Below, piece by piece: positions 43,101 through 57,000 of a DNA stretch of 64,000 bases (position 1 is the first letter of the stretch; every line of letters starts with the position of its first letter). Below the pieces are notes generated by a model that was not told the origin of the DNA, made no database searches, and worked only from the letters and a program-made list of their open reading frames with translations. Position numbers and translations under genes: made by a program. This stretch comes from Henricia sp. BOLD:AAB3569 (Eukaryota > Echinodermata > Asteroidea > Spinulosida > Echinasteridae). The stretch spans positions 124,001-188,000 of the forward strand of contig JBBELK010001259.1 in the NCBI GenBank assembly GCA_037783545.1, read 5' to 3'.

Positions 43101-46100
43101 AATTGCCGTGGCAAACTGGGGTGCGTCAACGACAGTCCGAAGGACTGAGCATGCGCACGAGTCAGGAGTACACCAAAGAGGTGTGTACAGACAGCCACGG
43201 GTTGCGTGAGCAGTCAGGAAGCTCCAACCCAGTTTTCCCTAAACTTTGAAATTTCTCTGCCATTTCCCGGCGAAAGTCTGTCATTTTTTTAGGACAAGTG
43301 CGCAATATAGAGTGTTTGGAGCATGCAAAATTTGAAGTTCGTCGGAAAATTTTTCAACCTCCGAATTTGCCGACGTTTGAACCACACTTTGACCAAATTG
43401 CCGTGCCAAACTGGGGTGCGTCAACGACAGTCCGAAGGACTGAGCAGCATGCGCACGAGTCAGGAGTACACCAAAGAGGTGTGTACAGACAGCCACGGGT
43501 TGCGTGAGCAGTCAGGAAGCTCCAACCCAGTTTTCCCTAAACTTTGAAATTTCTCTGCCATTTCCCGGCGAAAGTCTGTCAATTTTTTAGGACTAGTGCG
43601 CAATATAGAGTGTTTGGAGCATGCAAAATTTGAAGTTCGTCGGAAAATTTTTCGACCTCCAAATTTGCCGACGTTTGAACCACACTTTGACCAAATTGCC
43701 GTGCCAAACTGGGGTGCGTCAACGACAGTCCGAAGGACTGAGCATGCGCACGAGTCAGGAGTACACCAAAGAGGTGTGTACAGACAGCCACGGGTTGCGT
43801 GAGCAGTCAGGAAGCTCCAACCCAGTTTTCCCTAAACTTTGAAATTTCTCTGCCATTTCCCGGCGAAAGTCTGTCAATTTTTTAGGACAAGTGCGCAATA
43901 TAGAGTGTTTGGAGCATGCAAAATTTGAAGTTCGTCGGAAAATTTTTCGACCTCCAAATTTGCCGACGTTTGAACCACACTTTGACCAAATTGCCGTGCC
44001 AAACTGGGGTGCGTCAACGACAGTCCGAAGGACTGAGCATGCGCACGAGTCAGGAGTACACCAAAGAGGTGTGTACAGACAGCCACGGGTTGCGTGAGCA
44101 GTCAGGAAGCTCCAACCCAGTTTTCCCTAAACTTTGAAATTTCTCTGCCATTTCCCGGCGAAAGTCTGTCAATTTTTTAGGACAAGTGCGCAATATAGAG
44201 TGTTTGGAGCATGCAAAATTTGAAGTTCGTCGGAAAATTTTTCGACCTTCAAATTTGCCGACGTTTGAACCACACTTTGACCAAATTGCCGTGCCAAACT
44301 GGGGTGCGTCAACGACAGTCCGAAGGACTGAGCAGCATGCGCACGAGTCAGGAGTACACCAAAGAGGTGTGTACAGACAGCCACGGGTTGCGTGAGCAGT
44401 CAGGAAGCTCCAACCCAGTTTTCCCTAAACTTTGAAATTTCTCTGCCATTTTCCGGCGAAAGTCTGTCAATTATTTAGGACAAGTGCGCAATATAGAGTG
44501 TTTGGAGCATGCAAAATTTGAAGTTCGTCGGAAAATTTTTCGACCTCCAAATTTGCCGACGTTTGAACCACACTTTGACCAAATTGCCGTGCCAAACTGG
44601 GGTGCGTCAACGACAGTCCGAAGGACTGAGCAGCATGCGCACGAGTCAGGAGTACACCAAAGAGGTGTGTACAGACAGCCACGGGTTGCGTGAGCAGTCA
44701 GGAAGCTCCAACCCAGTTTTCCCTAAACTTTGAAATTTCTCTGCCATTTCCCGGCGAAAGTCTGTCAATTTTTTAGGACAAGTGCGCAATATAGAGTGTT
44801 TGGAGCATGCAAAATTTGAAGTTCGTCGGAAAATCTTTCGACCTCCGAATTTGCCGACGTTTGAACCACACTTTGACAAAATTGCCGTGCCAAACTGGGG
44901 TGCGTCAACGACAGTCCGAAGGACTGAGCAGCATGCGCACGAGTCAGGAGTACACCAAAGAGGTGTGTACAGACAGCCACGGGTTGCGTGAACAGTCAGG
45001 AAGCTCCAACCCAGTTTTCCCTAAACTTTGAAATTTCTCTGCCATTTTCCGGCGAAAGTCTGTCATTTTTTTAGGACAAGTGCGCAATATAGATTGTTTG
45101 GAGCATGCAAAATTTGAAGTTCGTCGGAAAATTTTTCGACCTCCGAATTTGCCGACGTTTGAACCACACTTTGACCAAATTTTCGTGCCAAACTGGGGTG
45201 CGTCAACGACAGTCCGAAGGACTGAGCATGCGCACGAGTCAGGAGTACACCAAAGAGGTGTGTACAGACAGCTACGGGTTGCGTGAGCAGTCAGGAAGCT
45301 CCAACCCAGTTTTCCCTAAACTTTGAAATTTCTCTGCCATTTCCCGGCGAAAGTCTGTCAATTTTGTAGGACTAGTGCGCAATATAGAGTGTTTGGAGCA
45401 TGCAAAATTTGAAGTTCGTCGGAAAATTTTTCGACCTCCAAATTTGCCGACGTTTGAACCACACTTTGACCAAATTGCCGTGCCAAACTGGGGTGCGTCA
45501 ACGACAGTCCGAAGGACTGAGCATGCGCACGAGTCAGGAGTACACCAAAGAGGTGTGTACAGACAGCCACGGGTTGCGTGAGCAGTCAGGAAGCTCCAAT
45601 CCAGTTTTCCCTAAACTTTGAAATTTCTCTGCCATTTCCGGGCGAAAGTCTGTCAATTTTTTAGGACTAGTGCGCAATATAGAGTGTTTGGAGCATGCAA
45701 AATTTCAAGTTCGTCGGAAAATTTTTCGACCTCCGAATTTGCCGACGTTTGAACCACACTTTGACCAAATTGCCGTGCCAAACTGGGGTGCGTCAACGAC
45801 AGTCCGAAGGACTGAGCATGCGCACGAGTCAGGAGTACACCAAAGAGGTGTGTACAGACAGCCACGGGTTGCGTGAGCAGTCAGGAAGCTCCAACCCAGT
45901 TTTCCCTAAACTTTGAAATTTCTCTGCCATTTCCCGGCGAAAGTCTGTCAATTTTTTAGGACAGTGCGCAATATAGAGTGTTTGGAGCATGCAAAATTTG
46001 AAGTTCGTCGGAAAATTTTTCGACCTCCAAATTTGCCGACGTTTGAACCACACTTTGACCAAATTGCCGTGGCAAACTGGGGTGCGTCAACGACAGTCCG

Positions 46101-48120
46101 AAGGACTGAGCATGCGCACGAGTCAGGAGTACACCAAAGAGGTGTGTACAGACAGCCACGGGTTGCGTGAGCAGTCAGGAAGCTCCAACCCAGTTTTCCC
46201 TAAACTTTGAAATTTCTCTGCCATTTCCCGGCGAAAGTCTGTCATTTTTTTAGGACAAGTGCGCAATATAGAGTGTTTGGAGCATGCAAAATTTGAAGTT
46301 CGTCGGAAAATTTTTCAACCTCCGAATTTGCCGACGTTTGAACCACACTTTGACCAAATTGCCGTGCCAAACTGGGGTGCGTCAACGACAGTCCGAAGGA
46401 CTGAGCAGCATGCGCACGAGTCAGGAGTACACCAAAGAGGTGTGTACAGACAGCCACGGGTTGCGTGAGCAGTCAGGAAGCTCCAACCCAGTTTTCCCTA
46501 AACTTTGAAATTTCTCTGCCATTTTCCGGCGAAAGTCTGTCATTTTTTTAGGACAAGTGCGCAATATAGATTGTTTGGAGCATGCAAAATTTGAAGTTCG
46601 TCGGAAAATTTTTCGACCTCCGAATTTGCCGACGTTTGAACCACACTTTGACCAAATTGCCGTGCCAAACTGGGGTGCGTCAACGACAGTCCGAAGGACT
46701 GAGCATGCGCACGAGTCAGGAGTACACCAAAGAGGTGTGTACAGACAGCCACGGGTTGCGTGAGCAGTCAGGAAGCTCCAACCCAGTTTTCCCTAAACTT
46801 TGAAATTTCTCTGCCATTTCCCGGCGAAAGTCTGTCAATGTTTTAGGACAAATGCGCAATATAGAGTGTTTGGAGCATGCAAAATTTTTCGACTTCCAAA
46901 TTTGCCGACGTTTGAACCACACTTTGACCAAATTGCCGTGCCAAACTGGGGTGCGTCAACGACAGTCCGAAGGACTGAGCATGCGCACGAGTCAGGTGTA
47001 CACCAAAGAGGTGTGTACAGACAGCCACGGGTTGCGTGAGCAGTCAGGAAGCTCCAACCCAGTTTTCCCTAAACTTTGAAATTTCTCTGCCATTTCCCAG
47101 CGAAAGTCTGTCATTTTTTTAGGACAAGTGCGCAATATAGAGTGTTTGGAGCATGCAAAATTTGAAGTTCGTCGGAAATTTTTTCGACCTCCAAATTTGC
47201 CGACGTTTGAACCATACTTTGACCAAATTGCCGTGCCAAACTGGGGTGCGTCAACGACAGTCCGAAGGACTGAGCAGCATGCGCACGAGTCAGGAGTACA
47301 CCAAAGAGGTGTGTACAGACAGCCACGGGTTGCGTGAGCAGTCAGGAAGCTCCAACCCAGTTTTCCCTAAACTTTGAAATTTCTCTGCCATTTTCCGGCG
47401 AAAGTCTGTCATTTTTTTAGGACAAGTGCGTAATATAGAGTGTTTGGAGCATGCAAAATTTGAAGTTCGTCGGAAAATTTTTCGACCTCCGAATTTGCCG
47501 ACGTTTGAACCACACTTTGACCAAATTGCCGTGCCAAACTGGGGTGCGTCAACGACAGTCCGAAGGACTGAGCATGCGCACGAGTCAGGAGTACACCAAA
47601 GAGGTGTGTACAGACAGCCACGGGTTGCGTGAGCAGTCAGGAAGCTCCAACCCAGTTTTCCCTAAACTTTGAAAATTCTCTGCCATTTTCCGGCGAAAGT
47701 CTGTCATTTTTTTAGGACAAGTGCGCAATATAGAGTGTTTGGAGCATGCAAAATTGGAAGTTCGTCGGAAAATTTTTCGACCTCCGAATTTGCCGACGTT
47801 TGAACCACACTTTGACCAAATTGCCGTGCCAAACTGGGGTGCGTCAACGACAGTCCGAAGGACTGAGCATGCGCACGAGTCAGGAGTACACCAAAGAGGT
47901 GTGTACAGACAGCCATGGGTTGCGTGAGCAGTCAGGAAGCTCCAACCCAGTTTTCCCTAAACTTTGAAATTTCTCTGCCATTTCCCGGCGAAAGTCTGTC
48001 AATTTTTTAGGACTAGTGCGCAATATAGAGTGTTTGGAGCATGCAAAATTTGAAGTTCGTCGGAAAATTTTTCGACCTCCAAATTTGCCGACGTTCGAAC
48101 CACACTTTGACCAAATTGCC
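40126..48120 (-). repeat. Satellite B2, block 3, with a 2,961-bp tandem duplication
   Basis: About 27 units. A ten-unit block of 2,961 bp is present twice in tandem (units at about 40618, 40913, 41208, 41506, 41804, 42397, 42692, 42995 and 43281 recur at 43579, 43874, 44169, 44467, 44765, 45358, 45653, 45956 and 46242). Shared variants include 'caattatttagg', 'aaaatctttcgacc', 'aaattttcgtgcc', 'ggacagtgcgc' and 'tttttcaacctcc'. The same duplication reappears in the second higher-order repeat. Confidence 0.93.
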
Positions 48121-48823
48121 TTTTTCTAAAATGTTTTTTTCGTCCGAATAAAACACGCTAACCAGTCCAACGTTGTTACCGATAGAACCAGTGCTTCAGC
48201 CGTTGTCGTTGCCAGTCCAGGTCATTTATCCACTAAGCGTTCGCCGTTATTGCCAAATTTCCTCATTCGTAGTCGTTGCCAGTCCAGGTCATTTATCCAC
48301 TAAGCGTTCGCCGTTATTGCCAAATTTCCTCATTCGTAGTCGTTGCCAGTCCAGGTCATTTATCCAACAATTGTTCGCCGTTATTGCCAAATTTCCTCAT
48401 TCGTTGTCGTTGCCAGTCCAGGTCATTTATCCACCAAATTTCCTCATTCGTTGTCGTTGCCAATCCAGGTCATTATCCGGCGAGTATTCTCCATCACAAT
48501 CATCACCAATCTTGGTCGATCGTGTCCGAGTATCAGGTCATATCCTTCGAGAAGCACCACAGGTACATCCTCATAAAACCACAATCGTCACCAGTCCAGG
48601 TCTGGAAGAATCAAGACCGCAGACTCGGATCCAATCGTGTTCCAAAATTGTATCGGCGTTCCCCGTGACGTACGTACTGGTCACTCCATCATTGAGCAAC
48701 GTTCCAGGACATCACGGGATTCCGCGAAAAACTCCTCCAAACTACCTATGTGCAAGGGTAGTCCTTTGGAAAGCGGTCATCACAGGCCAGCGAGGAAAGA
48801 ACCCGTACGCCAACCCGACCGCC
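48121..48823 (-). mobile_element. Module C3 (type alpha)
   Basis: Copy of C1 displaced by 11,467 bp. I see no difference from C1 in the lines compared. It is flanked by the same satellite variants ('gccatgggttgcg' upstream, 'gacagacggaag' downstream). It is therefore a duplicate of the whole higher-order unit and not an independent insertion. Confidence 0.8.
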
Positions 48824-50298
48824 CCAAACTGGGGTGCGTCAACGACAGACGGAAGGACTGAGCATGCGCACGAGTCAGGAGTACACCAAAGAGGTGTGTA
48901 CAGACAGCCACGGGTTGCGTGAGCAGTCAGGAAGCTCCAACCCAGTTTTCCCTAAACTTTGAAATTTCTCTGCCATTTCCCGGCGAAAGTCTGTCAATTT
49001 TTTAGGACAAGTGCGCAATATAGAGTGTTTGGAGCATGCAAAATTTGAAGTTCGTCGGAAAATTTTTCGACCTCCAAATTTGCCGACGTTTGAACCACAC
49101 TTTGACCAAATTGCCGTGCCAAACTGGGGTGCGTCAACGACAGACCGAAGGACTGAGCATGCGCACGAGTCAGGAGTACACCAAAGAGGTGTGTACAGAC
49201 AGCCACGGGTTGCGTGAGCAGTCAGGAAGCTCCAACCCAGTTTTCCCTAAACTTTGAAATTTCTCTGCCATTTCCCGGCGAAAGTCTGTCAATTTTTTAG
49301 GACAAGTGCGCAATATAGAGTGTTTGGAGCATGCAAAATTTGAAGTTCGTCGGAAAATTTTTCGACCTCCAAATTTGCCGACGTTTGAACCACACTTTGA
49401 CCAAATTGCCGTGCCAAACTGGGGTGCGTCAACGACAGTCCGAAGGACTGAGCAGCATGCGCACGAGTCAGGAGTACACCAAAGAGGTGTGTACAGACAG
49501 CCACGGGTTGCGTGAGCAGTCAGGAAGCTCCAACCCAGTTTTCCCTAAACTTTGAAATTTCTCTGCCATTTTCCGGCGAAAGTCTGTCATTTTTTTAGGA
49601 CAAGTGCGCAATATAGAGTGTTTGGAGCATGCAAAATTTGAAGTTCGTCGGAAAATTTTTCGACCTCCGAATTTGCCGACGTTTGAACCACACTTTGACC
49701 AAATTGCCGTGCCAAACTGGGGTGCGTCAACGACAGTCCGAAGGACTGAGCATGCGCACGAGTCAGGAGTACACCAAAGAGGTGTGTACAGACAGCCACG
49801 GGTTGCGTGAGCAGTCAGGAAGCTCCAACCCAGTTTTCCCTAAACTTTGAAATTTCTCTGCCATTTCCCGGCGAAAGTCTGTCAATTTTTTAGGACTAGT
49901 GCGCAATATAGAGTGTTTGGAGCATGCAAAATTTGAAGTTCGTCGGAAAATTTTTCGACCTCCAAATTTGCCGACGTTTGAACCACACTTTGACCAAATT
50001 GCCGTGCCAAACTGGGGTGCGTCAACGACAGTCTGAAGGACTGAGCATGCGCACGAGTCAGGAGTACACCAAAGAGGTGTGTACAGACAGCCACGGGTTG
50101 CGTGAGCAGTCAGGAAGCTCCAACCCAGTTTTCCCTAAACTTTGAAATTTCTCTGCCATTTCCCGGCGAAAGTCTGTCAATTTTTTAGGACAAGTGCGCA
50201 ATATAGAGTGTTTGGAGCATGCAAAATTTGAAGTTCGTCGGAAAATTTTTCGACCTCCAAATTTGCCGACGTTTGAACCACACTTTGACCAAATTGCC
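48824..50298 (-). repeat. Satellite B2, block 4
   Basis: About five units between modules C3 and C4. It corresponds to block 2 minus two units (591 bp). Confidence 0.93.
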
Positions 50299-51001
50299 TT
50301 TTTCTAAAATGTTTTATTCGTCCGAATAAAACACGCTAACCAGTCCAACGTTGTTACCGATAGAACCAGTGCTTCAGGCGTTGTCGTTGCCAGTCCAGGT
50401 CATTTATCCACTAAGCGTTCGCCGTTATTGCCAAATTTCCTCATTCGTAGTCGTTGCCAGTCCAGGTCATTTATCCACTAAGCGTTCGCCGTTATTGCCA
50501 AATTTCCTCATTCGTAGTCGTTGCCAGTCCAGGTCATTTATCCACCAATTGTTCGCCGTTATTGCCAAATTTCCTCATTCGTTGTCGTTGCCAGTCCAGG
50601 TCATTTATCCACCAAATTTCCTCATTCGTTGTCGTTGCCAATCCAGGTCATTATCCGGCGAGTATTCTCCATCACAATCATCACCAATCTTGGTCGATCG
50701 TGTCCGAGTATCAGGTCATATCCTTCGAGAAGCACCACAGGTACATCCTCATAAAACCACAATCGTCACCAGTCCAGGTCTGGAAGAATCAAGACCGCAG
50801 ACTCGGATCCAATCGTGTTCCAAAATTGCATCGGCGTTCCCCGTGACGTACGTACTGGTCACTCCATCATTGAGCAACGTTCCAGGACATCACGGGATTC
50901 CGCGAAAAACTCCTCCAAACTACCTATGTGCAAGGGTAGTCCTTTGGAAAGCGGTCATCACAGGCCAGCAAGGAAAGAACCCGTACGCCAACCCGACCGC
51001 C
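50299..51001 (-). mobile_element. Module C4 (type beta)
   Basis: Copy of C2 displaced by 10,876 bp, including the 28-bp local duplication at its right edge and the following 'ttttcactaaac' variant in the satellite. Confidence 0.8.
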
Positions 51002-54000
51002 CCAAACTGCGGTGCGTTAACGACCGAGCCAAACTGCGGTGCGTTAACGACAGTCCGAAGGACTGAGCATGCGCACGAGTCAGGAGTACACCAAAGAGGT
51101 GTGTACAGACAGCCACGGGTTGCGTGAGCAGTCAGGAAGCTCCAACCCAGTTTTCACTAAACTTTGAAATTTCTCTGCCATTTCCCGGCGAAAGTCTGTC
51201 AATTTTTTAGGACAAGTGCGCAATATAGAGTGTTTGGAGCATGCAAAATTTGAAGTTCGTCGGAAAATTTTTCGACCTCCAAATTTGCCGACGTTTGAAC
51301 CACACTTTGACCAAATTGCCGTGGCAAACTGGGGTGCGTCAACGACAGTCCGAAGGACTGAGCATGCGCACGAGTCAGGAGTACACCAAAGAGGTGTGTA
51401 CAGACAGCCACGGGTTGCGTGAGCAGTCAGGAAGCTCCAACCCAGTTTTCCCTAAACTTTGAAATTTCTCTGCCATTTCCCGGCGAAAGTCTGTCAATTT
51501 TTTAGGACTAGTGCGCAATATAGAGTGTTTGGAGCATGCAAAATTTGAAGTTCGTCGGAAAATTTTTCGACCTCCAAATTTGCCGACGTTTGAACCACAC
51601 TTTGACCAAATTGCCGTGCCAAACTGGGGTGCGTCAACGACAGTCCGAAGGACTGAGCATGCGCACGAGTCAGGAGTACACCAAAGAGGTGTGTACAGAC
51701 AGCCACGGGTTGCGTGAGCAGTCAGGAAGCTCCAACCCAGTTTTCCCTAAACTTTGAAATTTCTCTGCCATTTCCCGGCGAAAGTCTGTCAATTTTTTAG
51801 GACAAGTGCGCAATATAGAGTGTTTGGAGCATGCAAAATTTGAAGTTCGTCGGAAAATTTTTCGACCTCCAAATTTGCCGACGTTTGAACCACACTTTGA
51901 CCAAATTGCCGTGCCAAACTGGGGTGCGTCAACGACAGTCCGAAGGACTGAGCATGCGCACGAGTCAGGAGTACACCAAAGAGGTGTGTACAGACAGCCA
52001 CGGGTTGCGTGAGCAGTCAGGAAGCTCCAACCCAGTTTTCCCTAAACTTTGAAATTTCTCTGCCATTTCCCGGCGAAAGTCTGTCAATTTTTTAGGACAA
52101 GTGCGCAATATAGAGTGTTTGGAGCATGCAAAATTTGAAGTTCGTCGGAAAATTTTTCGACCTTCAAATTTGCCGACGTTTGAACCACACTTTGACCAAA
52201 TTGCCGTGCCAAACTGGGGTGCGTCAACGACAGTCCGAAGGACTGAGCAGCATGCGCACGAGTCAGGAGTACACCAAAGAGGTGTGTACAGACAGCCACG
52301 GGTTGCGTGAGCAGTCAGGAAGCTCCAACCCAGTTTTCCCTAAACTTTGAAATTTCTCTGCCATTTTCCGGCGAAAGTCTGTCAATTATTTAGGACAAGT
52401 GCGCAATATAGAGTGTTTGGAGCATGCAAAATTTGAAGTTCGTCGGAAAATTTTTCGACCTCCAAATTTGCCGACGTTTGAACCACACTTTGACCAAATT
52501 GCCGTGCCAAACTGGGGTGCGTCAACGACAGTCCGAAGGACTGAGCAGCATGCGCACGAGTCAGGAGTACACCAAAGAGGTGTGTACAGACAGCCACGGG
52601 TTGCGTGAGCAGTCAGGAAGCTCCAACCCAGTTTTCCCTAAACTTTGAAATTTCTCTGCCATTTCCCGGCGAAAGTCTGTCAATTTTTTAGGACAAGTGC
52701 GCAATATAGAGTGTTTGGAGCATGCAAAATTTGAAGTTCGTCGGAAAATCTTTCGACCTCCGAATTTGCCGACGTTTGAACCACACTTTGACAAAATTGC
52801 CGTGCCAAACTGGGGTGCGTCAACGACAGTCCGAAGGACTGAGCAGCATGCGCACGAGTCAGGAGTACACCAAAGAGGTGTGTACAGACAGCCACGGGTT
52901 GCGTGAACAGTCAGGAAGCTCCAACCCAGTTTTCCCTAAACTTTGAAATTTCTCTGCCATTTTCCGGCGAAAGTCTGTCATTTTTTTAGGACAAGTGCGC
53001 AATATAGATTGTTTGGAGCATGCAAAATTTGAAGTTCGTCGGAAAATTTTTCGACCTCCGAATTTGCCGACGTTTGAACCACACTTTGACCAAATTTTCG
53101 TGCCAAACTGGGGTGCGTCAACGACAGTCCGAAGGACTGAGCATGCGCACGAGTCAGGAGTACACCAAAGAGGTGTGTACAGACAGCCACGGGTTGCGTG
53201 AGCAGTCAGGAAGCTCCAACCCAGTTTTCCCTAAACTTTGAAATTTCTCTGCCATTTCCCGGCGAAAGTCTGTCAATTTTTTAGGACTAGTGCGCAATAT
53301 AGAGTGTTTGGAGCATGCAAAATTTGAAGTTCGTCGGAAAATTTTTCGACCTCCAAATTTGCCGACGTTTGAACCACACTTTGACCAAATTGCCGTGCCA
53401 AACTGGGGTGCGTCAACGACAGTCCGAAGGACTGAGCATGCGCACGAGTCAGGAGTACACCAAAGAGGTGTGTACAGACAGCCACGGGTTGCGTGAGCAG
53501 TCAGGAAGCTCCAATCCAGTTTTCCCTAAACTTTGAAATTTCTCTGCCATTTCCGGGCGAAAGTCTGTCAATTTTTTAGGACTAGTGCGCAATATAGAGT
53601 GTTTGGAGCATGCAAAATTTCAAGTTCGTCGGAAAATTTTTCGACCTCCGAATTTGCCGACGTTTGAACCACACTTTGACCAAATTGCCGTGCCAAACTG
53701 GGGTGCGTCAACGACAGTCCGAAGGACTGAGCATGCGCACGAGTCAGGAGTACACCAAAGAGGTGTGTACAGACAGCCACGGGTTGCGTGAGCAGTCAGG
53801 AAGCTCCAACCCAGTTTTCCCTAAACTTTGAAATTTCTCTGCCATTTCCCGGCGAAAGTCTGTCAATTTTTTAGGACAGTGCGCAATATAGAGTGTTTGG
53901 AGCATGCAAAATTTGAAGTTCGTCGGAAAATTTTTCGACCTCCAAATTTGCCGACGTTTGAACCACACTTTGACCAAATTGCCGTGGCAAACTGGGGTGC

Positions 54001-57000
54001 GTCAACGACAGTCCGAAGGACTGAGCATGCGCACGAGTCAGGAGTACACCAAAGAGGTGTGTACAGACAGCCACGGGTTGCGTGAGCAGTCAGGAAGCTC
54101 CAACCCAGTTTTCCCTAAACTTTGAAATTTCTCTGCCATTTCCCGGCGAAAGTCTGTCATTTTTTTAGGACAAGTGCGCAATATAGAGTGTTTGGAGCAT
54201 GCAAAATTTGAAGTTCGTCGGAAAATTTTTCAACCTCCGAATTTGCCGACGTTTGAACCACACTTTGACCAAATTGCCGTGCCAAACTGGGGTGCGTCAA
54301 CGACAGTCCGAAGGACTGAGCAGCATGCGCACGAGTCAGGAGTACACCAAAGAGGTGTGTACAGACAGCCACGGGTTGCGTGAGCAGTCAGGAAGCTCCA
54401 ACCCAGTTTTCCCTAAACTTTGAAATTTCTCTGCCATTTCCCGGCGAAAGTCTGTCAATTTTTTAGGACTAGTGCGCAATATAGAGTGTTTGGAGCATGC
54501 AAAATTTGAAGTTCGTCGGAAAATTTTTCGACCTCCAAATTTGCCGACGTTTGAACCACACTTTGACCAAATTGCCGTGCCAAACTGGGGTGCGTCAACG
54601 ACAGTCCGAAGGACTGAGCATGCGCACGAGTCAGGAGTACACCAAAGAGGTGTGTACAGACAGCCACGGGTTGCGTGAGCAGTCAGGAAGCTCCAACCCA
54701 GTTTTCCCTAAACTTTGAAATTTCTCTGCCATTTCCCGGCGAAAGTCTGTCAATTTTTTAGGACAAGTGCGCAATATAGAGTGTTTGGAGCATGCAAAAT
54801 TTGAAGTTCGTCGGAAAATTTTTCGACCTCCAAATTTGCCGACGTTTGAACCACACTTTGACCAAATTGCCGTGCCAAACTGGGGTGCGTCAACGACAGT
54901 CCGAAGGACTGAGCATGCGCACGAGTCAGGAGTACACCAAAGAGGTGTGTACAGACAGCCACGGGTTGCGTGAGCAGTCAGGAAGCTCCAACCCAGTTTT
55001 CCCTAAACTTTGAAATTTCTCTGCCATTTCCCGGCGAAAGTCTGTCAATTTTTTAGGACAAGTGCGCAATATAGAGTGTTTGGAGCATGCAAAATTTGAA
55101 GTTCGTCGGAAAATTTTTCGACCTTCAAATTTGCCGACGTTTGAACCACACTTTGACCAAATTGCCGTGCCAAACTGGGGTGCGTCAACGACAGTCCGAA
55201 GGACTGAGCAGCATGCGCACGAGTCAGGAGTACACCAAAGAGGTGTGTACAGACAGCCACGGGTTGCGTGAGCAGTCAGGAAGCTCCAACCCAGTTTTCC
55301 CTAAACTTTGAAATTTCTCTGCCATTTTCCGGCGAAAGTCTGTCAATTATTTAGGACAAGTGCGCAATATAGAGTGTTTGGAGCATGCAAAATTTGAAGT
55401 TCGTCGGAAAATTTTTCGACCTCCAAATTTGCCGACGTTTGAACCACACTTTGACCAAATTGCCGTGCCAAACTGGGGTGCGTCAACGACAGTCCGAAGG
55501 ACTGAGCAGCATGCGCACGAGTCAGGAGTACACCAAAGAGGTGTGTACAGACAGCCACGGGTTGCGTGAGCAGTCAGGAAGCTCCAACCCAGTTTTCCCT
55601 AAACTTTGAAATTTCTCTGCCATTTCCCGGCGAAAGTCTGTCAATTTTTTAGGACAAGTGCGCAATATAGAGTGTTTGGAGCATGCAAAATTTGAAGTTC
55701 GTCGGAAAATCTTTCGACCTCCGAATTTGCCGACGTTTGAACCACACTTTGACAAAATTGCCGTGCCAAACTGGGGTGCGTCAACGACAGTCCGAAGGAC
55801 TGAGCAGCATGCGCACGAGTCAGGAGTACACCAAAGAGGTGTGTACAGACAGCCACGGGTTGCGTGAACAGTCAGGAAGCTCCAACCCAGTTTTCCCTAA
55901 ACTTTGAAATTTCTCTGCCATTTTCCGGCGAAAGTCTGTCATTTTTTTAGGACAAGTGCGCAATATAGATTGTTTGGAGCATGCAAAATTTGAAGTTCGT
56001 CGGAAAATTTTTCGACCTCCGAATTTGCCGACGTTTGAACCACACTTTGACCAAATTTTCGTGCCAAACTGGGGTGCGTCAACGACAGTCCGAAGGACTG
56101 AGCATGCGCACGAGTCAGGAGTACACCAAAGAGGTGTGTACAGACAGCTACGGGTTGCGTGAGCAGTCAGGAAGCTCCAACCCAGTTTTCCCTAAACTTT
56201 GAAATTTCTCTGCCATTTCCCGGCGAAAGTCTGTCAATTTTGTAGGACTAGTGCGCAATATAGAGTGTTTGGAGCATGCAAAATTTGAAGTTCGTCGGAA
56301 AATTTTTCGACCTCCAAATTTGCCGACGTTTGAACCACACTTTGACCAAATTGCCGTGCCAAACTGGGGTGCGTCAACGACAGTCCGAAGGACTGAGCAT
56401 GCGCACGAGTCAGGAGTACACCAAAGAGGTGTGTACAGACAGCCACGGGTTGCGTGAGCAGTCAGGAAGCTCCAATCCAGTTTTCCCTAAACTTTGAAAT
56501 TTCTCTGCCATTTCCGGGCGAAAGTCTGTCAATTTTTTAGGACTAGTGCGCAATATAGAGTGTTTGGAGCATGCAAAATTTCAAGTTCGTCGGAAAATTT
56601 TTCGACCTCCGAATTTGCCGACGTTTGAACCACACTTTGACCAAATTGCCGTGCCAAACTGGGGTGCGTCAACGACAGTCCGAAGGACTGAGCATGCGCA
56701 CGAGTCAGGAGTACACCAAAGAGGTGTGTACAGACAGCCACGGGTTGCGTGAGCAGTCAGGAAGCTCCAACCCAGTTTTCCCTAAACTTTGAAATTTCTC
56801 TGCCATTTCCCGGCGAAAGTCTGTCAATTTTTTAGGACAGTGCGCAATATAGAGTGTTTGGAGCATGCAAAATTTGAAGTTCGTCGGAAAATTTTTCGAC
56901 CTCCAAATTTGCCGACGTTTGAACCACACTTTGACCAAATTGCCGTGGCAAACTGGGGTGCGTCAACGACAGTCCGAAGGACTGAGCATGCGCACGAGTC